NCBI RefSeq assembly: GCF_000022085.1
Contig: NC_011894.1
Span: 7,363,001 to 7,427,000, forward strand
DNA: 64,000 nucleotides
Source: Methylobacterium nodulans ORS 2060
GTDB lineage: Bacteria; Pseudomonadota; Alphaproteobacteria; Rhizobiales; Beijerinckiaceae
Direction: 5' to 3'
The notes under the pieces are model-generated. The model saw only the letters and a list, made by a program, of their open reading frames with translations. It did not search any database and was not told where the DNA came from. Shown here in pieces: positions 39,303 through 48,109 of this stretch (the first letter of the stretch is position 1; every line of letters begins with the position of its first letter). A program made the translations under genes and the position numbers.

Positions 39303-39638
39303 TCAGCGCCGCGGCGGCGCCCGGATCTCCTGCCGGATTTCCCGCAGCAGGTCCGTCGCGATCCGCACCTGCTCCTCGAGGCGCACCAGCCGGTCGCGGT
39401 CACGCTCCAGGCTCTCGACCCGCCCCGACACGGTGGCGTAGCGCTCGTCCAGACGCGTCAGGATCCGCGTATCGCTCGCGGACAGATCCTCCAGCCGCGA
39501 CTCGATCTTGGCCGCATAGGAGCCGGCCCAGACCAGCTGCGCGGCGGCACTCGCGAGCACGGCCCCGACCGCCCACAGGGAGGCTCGCTTCGGCAGGATG
39601 ATTGCCCCGCCGGCGGGGTCAGCCGTCGATTGGGTCAT
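39303..39638 (-). CDS. Phage small membrane/coiled-coil protein
   Basis: 111 aa. Short leader, one hydrophobic span near 20-40 (LWAVGAVLASAAAQLVWAGS) and then a charged coiled coil (SRLEDLSASDTRILTRLDER, RVESLERDRDRLVRLEEQVR). Last gene of the leftward phage operon next to holin-like and endolysin genes, so a spanin-like or lysis accessory role is likely by position. No lipobox. No family recognised. Confidence 0.65.
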   Translation of the reverse strand: MTQSTADPAGGAIILPKRASLWAVGAVLASAAAQLVWAGSYAAKIESRLEDLSASDTRILTRLDERYATVSGRVESLERDRDRLVRLEEQVRIATDLLREIRQEIRAPPRR

Positions 39639-39711
39639 CGGATCCTCACCATCTGACCATCAGCTCAGGCCACAGGAGGCGCCCTCCCCGCTTGCGGGAA
39701 GAGCGCCGGGA

Positions 39712-39900
39712 TCACGAGCGCACGCCCTTGAGGAGGCCGGCCGCGAGCGCGCCGATCGCGCCCAGGGCCGCCAGCACGTTCGCCGCGGTGGACGGGTCGG
39801 TGAGGAAGGCGGCGAGCGCGGGCTTGCCGGCGAGGCTGGCGCCGATCGCCGCGGCCGAGAGCAGGCCGGTCACCACGCCCGGCGTCAGGAACTTCGTCAT
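39712..39900 (-). CDS. Holin-like small membrane protein
   Basis: 62 aa with two hydrophobic stretches, VVTGLLSAAAIGASLAG and AANVLAALGAIGALAAGLL, and a basic tail KGVRS. ATG at 39900 preceded by GGAGAGAGACC. It follows the endolysin gene by 50 bp, the usual place of a holin or of the small phage protein that opens the inner membrane. Not matched to a named holin family; the role is by size, topology and position. Confidence 0.6.
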   Translation of the reverse strand: MTKFLTPGVVTGLLSAAAIGASLAGKPALAAFLTDPSTAANVLAALGAIGALAAGLLKGVRS

Positions 39901-39950
39901 GGTCTCTCTCCGGTGTCTGCGCCGCGGGACCCGGCGGCGCGCGGGACGGC

Positions 39951-40526
39951 TCAGGCCGAGAGCCGGGCGGTCCAGCGCCGCCACCCGGGCTTGGAGGCGG
40001 CGGTCGGAGCCGAGGCCGCCATCGCGAGGGCCGCGGCCCTGACCTCGCTCACGCGGCGCCCCCAGCCGCGGCCGAAGCTCGGCCAGGTGGACAGCCGCCG
40101 CAGGAAGGCGAGCCGGTCGGCCGAGATCCGCCGGATCGTGCGCGCGGCCGGCGCCCGGGCGGCCGCCGCCAGCGTCGCCGGGCCGATCCGCCCGTCATCC
40201 GCCACGCCGAGCGCCCGCTGCAGCGCCATCGCGGCCCGCCTCACGCCGCTGTTCACCGCGAAGTCGAACACTGCGAGGTCCACCCCGGCCGGCAGGGCGT
40301 CGCCGCGCACCGCATCCCAGAACCGCGCCCGGTACAGCGGCGCCACCGAGGCGGGCGTCAGCGCCTTCACCTCCGCCCGGGTCGCCGGCCGCCCCAGCCA
40401 GGCCGAGAGCGTGCCGAGGGTCACCCCGAGGTTGGTGGGCCCGCCCGGGTCGGCCGGATGATCGGACCAGCCGCCCTCGTGCGCGAGCACGCGCGCGAGC
40501 GCAGCGTCGAAGCGCGACGCAGCCAT
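39951..40526 (-). CDS. GH108-type endolysin with peptidoglycan-binding domain
   Basis: 191 aa cell-wall lysozyme of the phage. N-terminal GH108 motif HEGGWSDHPADPGGPTNLGV with the catalytic Glu17, then YRARFWDAVRGDALPAGVDL and VFDFAVNSGVRRAAMALQRA leading into a predicted peptidoglycan-binding part (about 110-180). No signal peptide is seen, so release would need the holin-like gene downstream. The Arg/Ala-rich C-terminus may contact membrane or wall. Confidence 0.92.
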   Translation of the reverse strand: MAASRFDAALARVLAHEGGWSDHPADPGGPTNLGVTLGTLSAWLGRPATRAEVKALTPASVAPLYRARFWDAVRGDALPAGVDLAVFDFAVNSGVRRAAMALQRALGVADDGRIGPATLAAAARAPAARTIRRISADRLAFLRRLSTWPSFGRGWGRRVSEVRAAALAMAASAPTAASKPGWRRWTARLSA

Positions 40527-40600
40527 CGAGTCTCTCCAGGGGTGGGGATCAGGGGGAGCCGAAGTCCGGCCGAGCCGGCCTGCCGGACCTCAGGCTGGGG

Positions 40601-42268
40601 TCAGCTCAGGCGGGCTTCGAGCGCCGCCAAGCGGGCCTCCTGGCCGCGGGCGATGAACAGCGCGAGCTGATCCGGCCGGAAGCCGTAGCGGTCGCCGGCC
40701 GGCCGGGCGGGCGACAGCACGCGGGTCTCGCCGCTCGGCTCTCCGTCCTCGCCGAGGATCGGCTCGGAGACCTCGGGCTCGGCGTCCCACTTGTCGTAGC
40801 AGATGAAGGCGTAGCGGAACGGGTCGAGGCCGCGCGCCTGCCCCAGCGCGATCGCCCGCTGCACCGTCAGGCCGATGTGGTGCCGCGCCCCCTCCGCGCC
40901 CTTCTCGGCAATTGCGGAGAGGAACTGGAAGGTGCCGATCTCCTTGGCGAGATCGCTCGCCCACGCGAGTTCCGCCTCGGTCAGCGGCGCAACCCCGGTC
41001 TTCTCGCGGGCATCCGAGGTGTTGATCGAGCCGGTCGCGGCGTAGACGGTGCTCCACCGGTTCGGGGCGAGCCCGCTGGCTTTGGCGTTGTCGGCAGACG
41101 GATGGAACCCGGCCTCGGTGAACCAGAACAGGTCGCCGGTGTCGTCCCGGTACACCCGCAGCGGGCCGCCGGCCGCGTACACCACCCAGCGCGCGGCGCC
41201 GCTCCAGCGGTCCGCCCACGCCACCTCGCCCGCAAGGCCGCTGACGGCCACGGCGCCGGGGACGGTGATGCCCGCCGTGAAGCTGCCGCCCGCCTTGTCC
41301 ATCTTGGTGGTCGGATCGAAGCTGGCCGAGGTCCAGAGGCGATCCCAGCTGCTCCAGCGGCCGGCGACCCGGACGCGCTGCCAGGTCTCCCGCGCGGCGG
41401 CGTCGTTCAGCCGCGTCGCCCGCTGCAGGGCGTAGAGGCTGCTGTTCGAGTGGGTCTGGACCTCGATGTACCACCACTCGGCCGTGGGCGCGTTGACGAG
41501 CTGCGCGCCGTCGTAGAAGCCCGCGGTCGTGAGCGTGTCGAGGTTCGTCGCGGCGGGGAGCCGGCTCGCCTTGCCGTACGTCAGCGCGCCCGCCGCGAGC
41601 GGGCCGGCGACGAGCCCGCCGGTGCTGCGGTCGATCCGCAGCGCCTCGATCCAGGCGCTGCCGTCGGCCGAGACCTTCAGGTGCAGGTCGTCGTCGCCGG
41701 TCAGCCCGATCTCGGCCCGGCCGGACCAGCCGGATTGGAACAGCAGCGAGAGCGTGTTGGCGGGCGCGTCCTTGTTGAGGGTGTAGCGCAGGTCGCCCGT
41801 GCCGCCCTCGGCGCGGGCGAGCGCGGTCCACAGCGCCGCGTTGAGCTTGGCCGCGAACGGATTGGCGGCATCCGCCGTGGTGCCGATCCCGAGGCGGGCG
41901 AGGTTCTGCAGCGCCGTGAGCGTGGCCCGGAACCCGACCCACGCACCGCCCGTGTAGGTGTAAAGGTCCGCCTCATCGGTGACCCAGGCGAACCACCCGG
42001 GCCGCGGAACGAAGGATCGCCACGCGCCGTCCTGAAACCGGACGATGCGCCCCGCCCATCCCGTCCACGCGCCGCTCGGGCTCGCTCCGGCGATCAGGTA
42101 GCGGTCGCCCTCGGCCGGGCTTGCCGGGGGTTCGAGCCGGTCCTTGTCGAGGACGGCGAGCTGCACCAGCGTGTCGAGGCCGAGCAGTGCCTCGTTGTGC
42201 GTCACGTGTTTCTGCGCCTGCGCCGCCTGCAGGAGCGGCAGCGCGAGCAGCGGCGTTGCGTCAGACAT
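40601..42268 (-). CDS. Tail fibre: DUF2793 N-terminus, self-cleaving chaperone C-terminus
   Basis: 555 aa. N-terminal DUF2793 domain (about 1-125): PLLALPLLQAAQAQKHVTHN and EGDRYLIAGASPSGAWTGWA. Middle 130-400 is a beta-rich receptor shaft. At about 416-424 the sequence NTSDAREKTGVAPLTE matches the start of the peptidase S74 intramolecular chaperone, with Ser418 as expected cleavage point; the last 135 residues would fold the trimer and then be released. Start overlaps the end of the tail-tip gene by eight bases. This is probably the host-recognition fibre. Confidence 0.88.
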   Translation of the reverse strand: MSDATPLLALPLLQAAQAQKHVTHNEALLGLDTLVQLAVLDKDRLEPPASPAEGDRYLIAGASPSGAWTGWAGRIVRFQDGAWRSFVPRPGWFAWVTDEADLYTYTGGAWVGFRATLTALQNLARLGIGTTADAANPFAAKLNAALWTALARAEGGTGDLRYTLNKDAPANTLSLLFQSGWSGRAEIGLTGDDDLHLKVSADGSAWIEALRIDRSTGGLVAGPLAAGALTYGKASRLPAATNLDTLTTAGFYDGAQLVNAPTAEWWYIEVQTHSNSSLYALQRATRLNDAAARETWQRVRVAGRWSSWDRLWTSASFDPTTKMDKAGGSFTAGITVPGAVAVSGLAGEVAWADRWSGAARWVVYAAGGPLRVYRDDTGDLFWFTEAGFHPSADNAKASGLAPNRWSTVYAATGSINTSDAREKTGVAPLTEAELAWASDLAKEIGTFQFLSAIAEKGAEGARHHIGLTVQRAIALGQARGLDPFRYAFICYDKWDAEPEVSEPILGEDGEPSGETRVLSPARPAGDRYGFRPDQLALFIARGQEARLAALEARLS

Positions 42269-45200
42269 GGAGCGTCGTCCTCAGGGCCGCGCCGCGGCCG
42301 TAGGTTGCGGAGAGCTGGTGGATGGCGATGGACAGGCGCAGCACCGGCCCGCCGAAGTCCGCCGCCTGCTCGGCCGCCGTGTAGGTCAGGCGCGGCGTGT
42401 CGGTCTGGACCGTGCGGAGCACCGTCATCCCGTCGCGAATCTCGACCGCATAGGCCTCGGTCTCCTCGGCGAGCGGCACCTCGGTCTGCTCCCAGGCATC
42501 GCCGTTGAGCCGGGTGCGGCGGATCCAGCTCAGCACGAGGTCGCCGCTCGCCTGGCGCCGCAGCCGGGCCTGCACCGGGGCGTAGGGGCGCAGGCCCGCC
42601 CCCGCGATGGTCAGGGTGGCGCCCGCATAGCTCGCATCCTCCGGCGGCAGTGCCGCCGGCCCCCAGCGGAAGACCTGCGGCAGGGCCCGGCTGGCCAGGG
42701 GCATGTTCGACTGCACCAGGGCCTCCGAGAGCACCACGAACGGCGCCCCGGCCGGGGTCGGGTCGCCCAGGGCGAACTCGGTCCCGCGCTGCCCGCGCAG
42801 CAAGGTGGTCAGCCGACAGCGGCCCGGCCCCAGCAGGGTGGCGGTGGCCCATTGCAGGATCTCCCACTCGCCCGAGGGGGTGAGCAGGGCCGCCGCGTTG
42901 GCGCCGTTGAGCACCTCCATCTCCGGCGCGGAGGTGAGCTCGGCCCCGGCCGGCACCTGCACGTCGAGCGCCGAGACCCGGTCCCAGCGCTGGGTGGGGC
43001 CGCTGGAGAGCGGGGCCGTGAGCTGGCCGATGATCGAGCGGGCGGCCACCACCGCATCCGCCGCGAACGGCCCGCCGCCGAGCGCCCGCAGCACCGCGAT
43101 CGGCGACCACGGCGCGGTGTAGCCGGCGAAGTACGGCGCATGCGCCACCGCGTCCGCGCGCAGCAGCGGCAGGTCCAGGGCCTGGAACAGCCCGACCCCG
43201 ATCGTCGCCGGCGGGGCCGGCGCCCGCCCGCTGGCACTGCCGTCCCGGTAGGCATAGACGCCGCTGTCCGCCCGCACCGCGCTCACCGGCCGGCCCGCCT
43301 CCAGGCCCAGCCGCGTCAGGCGGTAGTCGGTGCGGCTGCCGGCCAGCGTCAGGCTGACGACGTCGCCCGCCTCCAGGGCCAGGGCCGAGGGCGGCAGCAC
43401 CGCGCCGACCGCCTCGCGCTCCACCACCGCCTGATAGAGCAGCGCCTGGGCCAAGCCGCGGGCGGCGCCCTCCTCCAGGCACAGCGGCAGCGCGGTCCGC
43501 GACACCGCGGCCGAGCGGCCGGCGGCGCGGCGCGCCTCGACGGCCGCGCTCTGGTAGGCGCGGGCCGGATCGAGGTAGCTCAGCGCCACCGCGGCCGGCA
43601 GCGCGGTCTCGTCCGTGCGGGTGCGCCGGTAATCCGGCCCGGCGCCGGAGGCGACCAGATCGGCTTCGGTGAAGTGGGCCACCGGAGCCTGCGCGAGCGG
43701 CCGGAAGTGGATGGCGCCGCCGCTCTCGACCCCATCGAAGAAGTAGGCGGTGCGCAAGGGCGCCAGGCTGTCGCGCGGGGCCTGCACCTCGGCCACGGTG
43801 TAGCCGTGCACGAGGCCGTGCAGCGCCGACACGTCGACCGGCGCGCCGCTGCCGGCGCAGAGATCGGCGACGACGTCGGGCAGCAGGCCGAGGTTGAGCC
43901 GGCCGGTGAGCCAATGCCCGAGGCTGTAGTTCGGGCTGTCGCTCCAGACCGAAACCTGGCGCGGGAACTCGGGGAAGGGCCGCGCATCCCAGGTCCACAC
44001 GAACAGCCGCTGCGGATCGACCATGCGGCCGCCGTAGACCGTCGAGACCGGGTTGCCGTCCGGGCTCTGCCAGTGGCGCAGCGTCGCCTCGAGGTAGGCG
44101 CGCTGCATCATCAGGTCCTGCCGCCCGGAGGAGTAATGGGGCAGGAAGCTCTCGGAGGATTTCGGATCGACGAAGACGTTGGGCTGGTTGGCGCCCTTGT
44201 CGACGGCCGGGCAGCCCACCTCGGTGAAGCGGATCGGCTTGGACTGGGGCCGCCAGGCGGTGGCGGCTTCCTGCCGGACGCCGCCGGGCCGGTCGTGGTG
44301 CGGGTTGAGCCACCAGGCGCGCAGATCCTTGATCCGGAACACCCACGGCTCGGCATGGGCGCTGTCGGTGATCGGCACCCGGTTCTGCGCGTCGCGGTCG
44401 GCGAGCGTCGGATAGTACCAGTCGAACAGCTCGCCCCCGGCGATGTTCTGCGTCAGATACTCCGGATCGTAGATCGCCTTGTGATCCTGCGCGTCCAGAT
44501 GATCGAAGCCGTCGCGCCAGTCGGCGAGCGGCATGTAGTTGTCGATGCCGATGAAGTCGATGTTGCTGTCCGCCCAGAGCGGATCGAGGTGGAAGTAGAG
44601 GTCGCCCGTGCCGTCAGCCGGGCGATAATTGGCGTACTCGCTCCAGTCGGCGCCGTAGCCGATTGCAGCCCCGGCGCCGAGGATGGCGCGGGCGTCGGCC
44701 GCCAGGGACTTGAGCTGCGCCACGGCCGGGAAGGTGGCGGCATCCGAGCGCACGGAGGTCAGCCCGACCATCTCCGAGCCGATCAGGAAGCTGTCGACCC
44801 CGCCCGCTGCCTCGGCCAGACGGGCGCAGTGCAGGATGAAGCGGCGGAAGCTCCACTCGTCCCGGGCGCAGCTGACGGTCGCGCCGGTCCAGGCCAGATC
44901 GGCCGGCCTCACCGTGCCGAAGAAGGCCGCCACCTGCGCGGCGGCCGCCGCGGTCTTGTCCGGGCTGCCCGGGCGGCCGATCGCCGGATCGCAGCTGAGG
45001 CGCCCGCGCCAGGGAAACGCCGCCTGCTCGGGCCCGCCATACGGGTCGGGCAGGCCGTTCCCGGCCGGGATGTCCATCATCACGAACGGGTAGAGCGTGA
45101 CCGACAAGCCCCGCCGCTTCAGCTCGCCGATCGCCTGCACCACCGAAAGATCCGAGGGCGCCCCGCCGAGCAGCGGGGCGCCGTCCGCGTCCCGGCTCAC

Positions 45201-46163
45201 CACCGACGCTTGCGCCCGCGACAGGCCGCCGGCCCGCCAGGGCACATCCGTGCTCTTGGCGGCCGTCTCGACCTTCGGCAGGATCCGGCAGGCGGCAAGC
45301 CGCAGGTCGGTGCCGTGCCACGCCACCACCAGCGCGACGTGCCGGCAGCGCGGCGCCTCGGCCTGGAGCTGATCGAGCGCCTTCAGCAGATCGACCCCGC
45401 CCGAGACGGTGTTCTGCCCGGCAATGGCGCCGAACTCGCGCGCCGTCACCGGGGCGGTGGCATAGACGAACTCGCCCATGCCCGGGATCAGGGTCACGGC
45501 GGTGATCAGCTCCTCCAGCGCGGGCCGTGCACTGGCGGCGGGCGGGCGGCGGATGATCTCGGCGGTGATCACCGGGACGCGGTTGCCGAAGGCGGCCAAC
45601 GGCAGATCCTCGAACACGAGATAAGCCACGCCCCGGTAGGCCGGGGCCGCGCCCTCGATCGCCTCGATCTTGGGATCCGGCAGCTGATCCTCCGTGCCGA
45701 GATAGAGCCGGGCCTGGTAGTCGGCGAGCCGGATCGGCTTGCCGTCCGCGTAGACCTCGCCGAGGGCCTGGATCGGCCCCTCGCAGAAGGCCACCGCCAT
45801 GCTGACGCTGTAGCTGTACGTCACGTTGTAGGTCTTCGGCTGCGGCATCCCCTTGCCGCCGCGGGTCTTCACCGTCTCGACGGCCTGGGTCTCCTTGAGC
45901 CTGGTGGCCCAGATGATCTGGCCGGCGACGCGGGTGCGGCCGTAGACGCGGGCGATCGCCGCGCCCTCGCTGGACGCGGTGACGTAGAGCTCGGACAGGC
46001 GCGGCCCGCTGGCGATCTGCGGCTTGGGCCGCGCGCCGAACAGGGCGCGATCGGCCACCCCGCCGAGGGCGGCCCCGGCGATCCCGCCGAGGACGCCGCC
46101 GAGCGGCCCGCCGAGCGCGGTGCCGACCGCCTTGCCGGCATAGGACAGCACCAGCGTGCTCAT
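42261..46163 (-). CDS. Tail-tip host-specificity protein with TIM-barrel domain (GTA gp15-like)
   Basis: 1,300 aa. N-terminal Gly-rich GKAVGTALGGPLGGVLGGIA, then a glycoside-hydrolase TIM-barrel-like domain (about 430-740) with FIGIDNYMPLADWRDGFDHL and RFTEVGCPAVDKGANQPN, a rossmann-free phage-tail domain near 790-1000 and a fibronectin-like end. The layout equals gene 15 of the Rhodobacter gene transfer agent and related siphophages, which contacts the cell envelope. Its ATG overlaps the stop of the NlpC/P60 gene. Confidence 0.93.
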   Translation of the reverse strand: MSTLVLSYAGKAVGTALGGPLGGVLGGIAGAALGGVADRALFGARPKPQIASGPRLSELYVTASSEGAAIARVYGRTRVAGQIIWATRLKETQAVETVKTRGGKGMPQPKTYNVTYSYSVSMAVAFCEGPIQALGEVYADGKPIRLADYQARLYLGTEDQLPDPKIEAIEGAAPAYRGVAYLVFEDLPLAAFGNRVPVITAEIIRRPPAASARPALEELITAVTLIPGMGEFVYATAPVTAREFGAIAGQNTVSGGVDLLKALDQLQAEAPRCRHVALVVAWHGTDLRLAACRILPKVETAAKSTDVPWRAGGLSRAQASVVSRDADGAPLLGGAPSDLSVVQAIGELKRRGLSVTLYPFVMMDIPAGNGLPDPYGGPEQAAFPWRGRLSCDPAIGRPGSPDKTAAAAAQVAAFFGTVRPADLAWTGATVSCARDEWSFRRFILHCARLAEAAGGVDSFLIGSEMVGLTSVRSDAATFPAVAQLKSLAADARAILGAGAAIGYGADWSEYANYRPADGTGDLYFHLDPLWADSNIDFIGIDNYMPLADWRDGFDHLDAQDHKAIYDPEYLTQNIAGGELFDWYYPTLADRDAQNRVPITDSAHAEPWVFRIKDLRAWWLNPHHDRPGGVRQEAATAWRPQSKPIRFTEVGCPAVDKGANQPNVFVDPKSSESFLPHYSSGRQDLMMQRAYLEATLRHWQSPDGNPVSTVYGGRMVDPQRLFVWTWDARPFPEFPRQVSVWSDSPNYSLGHWLTGRLNLGLLPDVVADLCAGSGAPVDVSALHGLVHGYTVAEVQAPRDSLAPLRTAYFFDGVESGGAIHFRPLAQAPVAHFTEADLVASGAGPDYRRTRTDETALPAAVALSYLDPARAYQSAAVEARRAAGRSAAVSRTALPLCLEEGAARGLAQALLYQAVVEREAVGAVLPPSALALEAGDVVSLTLAGSRTDYRLTRLGLEAGRPVSAVRADSGVYAYRDGSASGRAPAPPATIGVGLFQALDLPLLRADAVAHAPYFAGYTAPWSPIAVLRALGGGPFAADAVVAARSIIGQLTAPLSSGPTQRWDRVSALDVQVPAGAELTSAPEMEVLNGANAAALLTPSGEWEILQWATATLLGPGRCRLTTLLRGQRGTEFALGDPTPAGAPFVVLSEALVQSNMPLASRALPQVFRWGPAALPPEDASYAGATLTIAGAGLRPYAPVQARLRRQASGDLVLSWIRRTRLNGDAWEQTEVPLAEETEAYAVEIRDGMTVLRTVQTDTPRLTYTAAEQAADFGGPVLRLSIAIHQLSATYGRGAALRTTLHV

Positions 46164-46612
46164 CGGGCGATCTCCGGAAAGCGGAAGGCATGCGCGATGC
46201 GCCGGCTCCAGGCCGGCGGGATCCCGCTCTCCAGGACGGCATGGCCGTCATAGGCGTGGATCATCCGGCTGGGGCCGGAGAGGATGGCGCAGTGCTTGGC
46301 CGGCAGCCCGTCGCGCCAGCGGAACAGCAGCACGTCACCGGCTTCCGCCTGCGGGATCGGGATTTCCTCAAGGTGGCGGCGGGCCGCCTCGCGCAGCGTC
46401 TCGCTGCCGTGGTCCTCCGCCCAGCTCGGGCTGTAGGGCGGCGGCGCTTCGGGCGCGCAGCCGTACAGCTCGGCATAGACGCCGCGCAGCAGGCCGAGGC
46501 AGTCGCAGCCCACCCCCTTGAGCGCGGCCTGATGATGGTAGGGGGTGGCGAGCCACGTCCGGGCGAGCGCAACGACCCGCGCGCGGGTGCGATCAGAGGC
46601 GTCCGCCGTCAT
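46160..46612 (-). CDS. NlpC/P60 family tail peptidase (GTA gp14-like)
   Basis: 150 aa cysteine peptidase that opens peptidoglycan during DNA entry. Catalytic Cys in KGVGCDCLGLLRGVYAEL near 31-48; His in LPAKHCAILSG near 105-115, followed by MIHAYDGHAVLES. ATG at 46612 overlaps the end of the DUF2163 gene by 20 bases; stop overlaps the tail-tip gene start as ATGA. The order DUF2460, DUF2163, NlpC/P60, tail tip is exactly that of GTA genes 12-15. Confidence 0.92.
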   Translation of the reverse strand: MTADASDRTRARVVALARTWLATPYHHQAALKGVGCDCLGLLRGVYAELYGCAPEAPPPYSPSWAEDHGSETLREAARRHLEEIPIPQAEAGDVLLFRWRDGLPAKHCAILSGPSRMIHAYDGHAVLESGIPPAWSRRIAHAFRFPEIAR

Positions 46613-47477
46613 TCTGCGCTCCCGCCGGGCTGGCCGACACCGCGTAGTCGTTGCCCGGCAGATCCGGGAAGCCGCGGAAGTGGACGCCATTGCCGAACTT
46701 GGCCCGGCAACTCGTGAAGGACTTGTCGCAGCCGGCCGTGAGCGTGAAGCTGTCGCCGGCCGCCATCGGGGCCGGCATCGGCTCCCACAGCTCGAGCAAG
46801 GCGCTCGCTCCGGAACGCAGGTGGGCGCGCACCTCGACGACTGCCCCGGCATTGGCGCCGGAGGCCCAGACCAGGTGGCCGGCGGTGAACCAGTCGGTGC
46901 GGTAGGCCTCGAGGCCCGCGGCGACGAGCGCGCGGGCGGAGCGCACGGCGGTGACGCGGCCGCTGCCCTGATAGGTGGCCGATGTGGCGTCGATCCCGCA
47001 GCGGGGATCGCCGAACAGGGCATCGCAGGAGCGCTGGTAGAGCCGGCCGCAGGGCTGAGCCAGCCGATCGGCGAGCCCGCGCACCTCGGCGGTGAAGCCG
47101 GTGCAGCCGCGCGAGACCTCGCCGATGGTGCCGGACAGGATGAGCACCGCATGGGCCGGGGCGGCCCAGTCCAGCCACCACACCGCGACGGCGGCACCGT
47201 CGTAGAGGCCGCGGGCGAGCTCGGCCTCGGCCAGGCGCCCGCTGCTCAGCGCGCCCATGATCTCCAGGCTGTCGACGGCGAGCCCCGCGCTCTGCTCGAG
47301 GGCGCTGCCGGTGGCGCCGCTCTCGGCCGAGCAGAGCACGCCGTCACAGAGGACGTCCTCGTCGTGATCCGTGAAGCCGAGGCGCTGGCCGTCGCTGCGG
47401 GTGAGGATCCAGCAGCGGCACAGGGTGGTGACGCCGCTGGCGAGGCTGGCGGCGAGGCCGGGCGGCAGGGTCTTCAT
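46593..47477 (-). CDS. DUF2163 tail protein (GTA gp13-like)
   Basis: 294 aa. N-terminus MKTLPPGLAASLASGVTTLC and FTDHDEDVLCDGVLCSAESG; C-terminal BR0599-like segment FGNGVHFRGFPDLPGNDY with several Cys in pairs (AGCDKSFTSCRAKFG), which in GTA gp13 bind a cluster or zinc and build the tail-hub. Overlaps DUF2460 upstream as ATGA. Cytoplasmic assembly protein of the baseplate. Confidence 0.93.
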   Translation of the reverse strand: MKTLPPGLAASLASGVTTLCRCWILTRSDGQRLGFTDHDEDVLCDGVLCSAESGATGSALEQSAGLAVDSLEIMGALSSGRLAEAELARGLYDGAAVAVWWLDWAAPAHAVLILSGTIGEVSRGCTGFTAEVRGLADRLAQPCGRLYQRSCDALFGDPRCGIDATSATYQGSGRVTAVRSARALVAAGLEAYRTDWFTAGHLVWASGANAGAVVEVRAHLRSGASALLELWEPMPAPMAAGDSFTLTAGCDKSFTSCRAKFGNGVHFRGFPDLPGNDYAVSASPAGAQNDGGRL

Positions 47478-48109
47478 CGGCGCAGCTCGATCACCGGAAT
47501 GTCGGCGACCACGCCGGCCAGCACGGCCTGGTGGTCGATCTCGAGGCGGTCGCTGGCGAAGCGCACCGGCACATCGAACAGGAAGCCGGCGGTGACGGCA
47601 GCACCCGGCGCCGGCGCCGCGGCCAGGGTGACGCGCCCGGTGGTGGGATCGACCTGGAAGGCGGAGGCCGGCAGCTCGGTGCCGGCGACCGCGATGCGCA
47701 CGGAGCCGGCGACCGGCTTGAGGATGGGGCGGAGATAGGGAGCGAAGGCGCCGCCATAGGTCTTGGCGAGCGGGAACACCGTGGTGCTGCCGTCGCCGGT
47801 GCCGAGCGGCTGGTCGGTGGGAGCCGGCTGCTGGCCAAGCGCACAGGAGGCATGGTCGAAGGTGTCGCGCCAGCGGAAGCCGTAGAGCGGCCCGCGGCGC
47901 TCCTCGAAGAAGGCCAGCAGCAGGGCGATGTCCTCGGCCCGGCGCAGGGCCGGGCCGGCATTGTAGGAGCGGCGGGAGTGGCGCCAGAGGCTGTTGCGCT
48001 CCTCGTCGCCCGAGCCCAGCGTGACGATCTCGGTGCGCCGCTCGGGCCCGCCGCGCGAGCCGTAGGAGAGGCTCAGGGGAAAGCGCACCTCGTGGAAGGG
48101 CGCGGCCAT
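47474..48109 (-). CDS. DUF2460 tail-hub protein (GTA gp12-like)
   Basis: 211 aa distal tail/hub protein. Typical pattern: FHEVRFPLSLSYGSRGGPER at the start, the region ERRGPLYGFRWRDTFDH near 75 and DGSTTVFPLAKTY near 106 with VDVPVRFASDRLEID-like ending (DVPVRFASDRLEIDH). The start codon shares its A with the tape-measure stop (TGATG). All family landmarks are in place, nothing odd. Confidence 0.94.
   Translation of the reverse strand: MAAPFHEVRFPLSLSYGSRGGPERRTEIVTLGSGDEERNSLWRHSRRSYNAGPALRRAEDIALLLAFFEERRGPLYGFRWRDTFDHASCALGQQPAPTDQPLGTGDGSTTVFPLAKTYGGAFAPYLRPILKPVAGSVRIAVAGTELPASAFQVDPTTGRVTLAAAPAPGAAVTAGFLFDVPVRFASDRLEIDHQAVLAGVVADIPVIELRR

Noticed and set aside
42144..46253. 1,369-codon plus-strand open frame opposite the tail-tip gene
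   Set aside because: Shadow of the TIM-barrel tail gene; no protein-like motifs.
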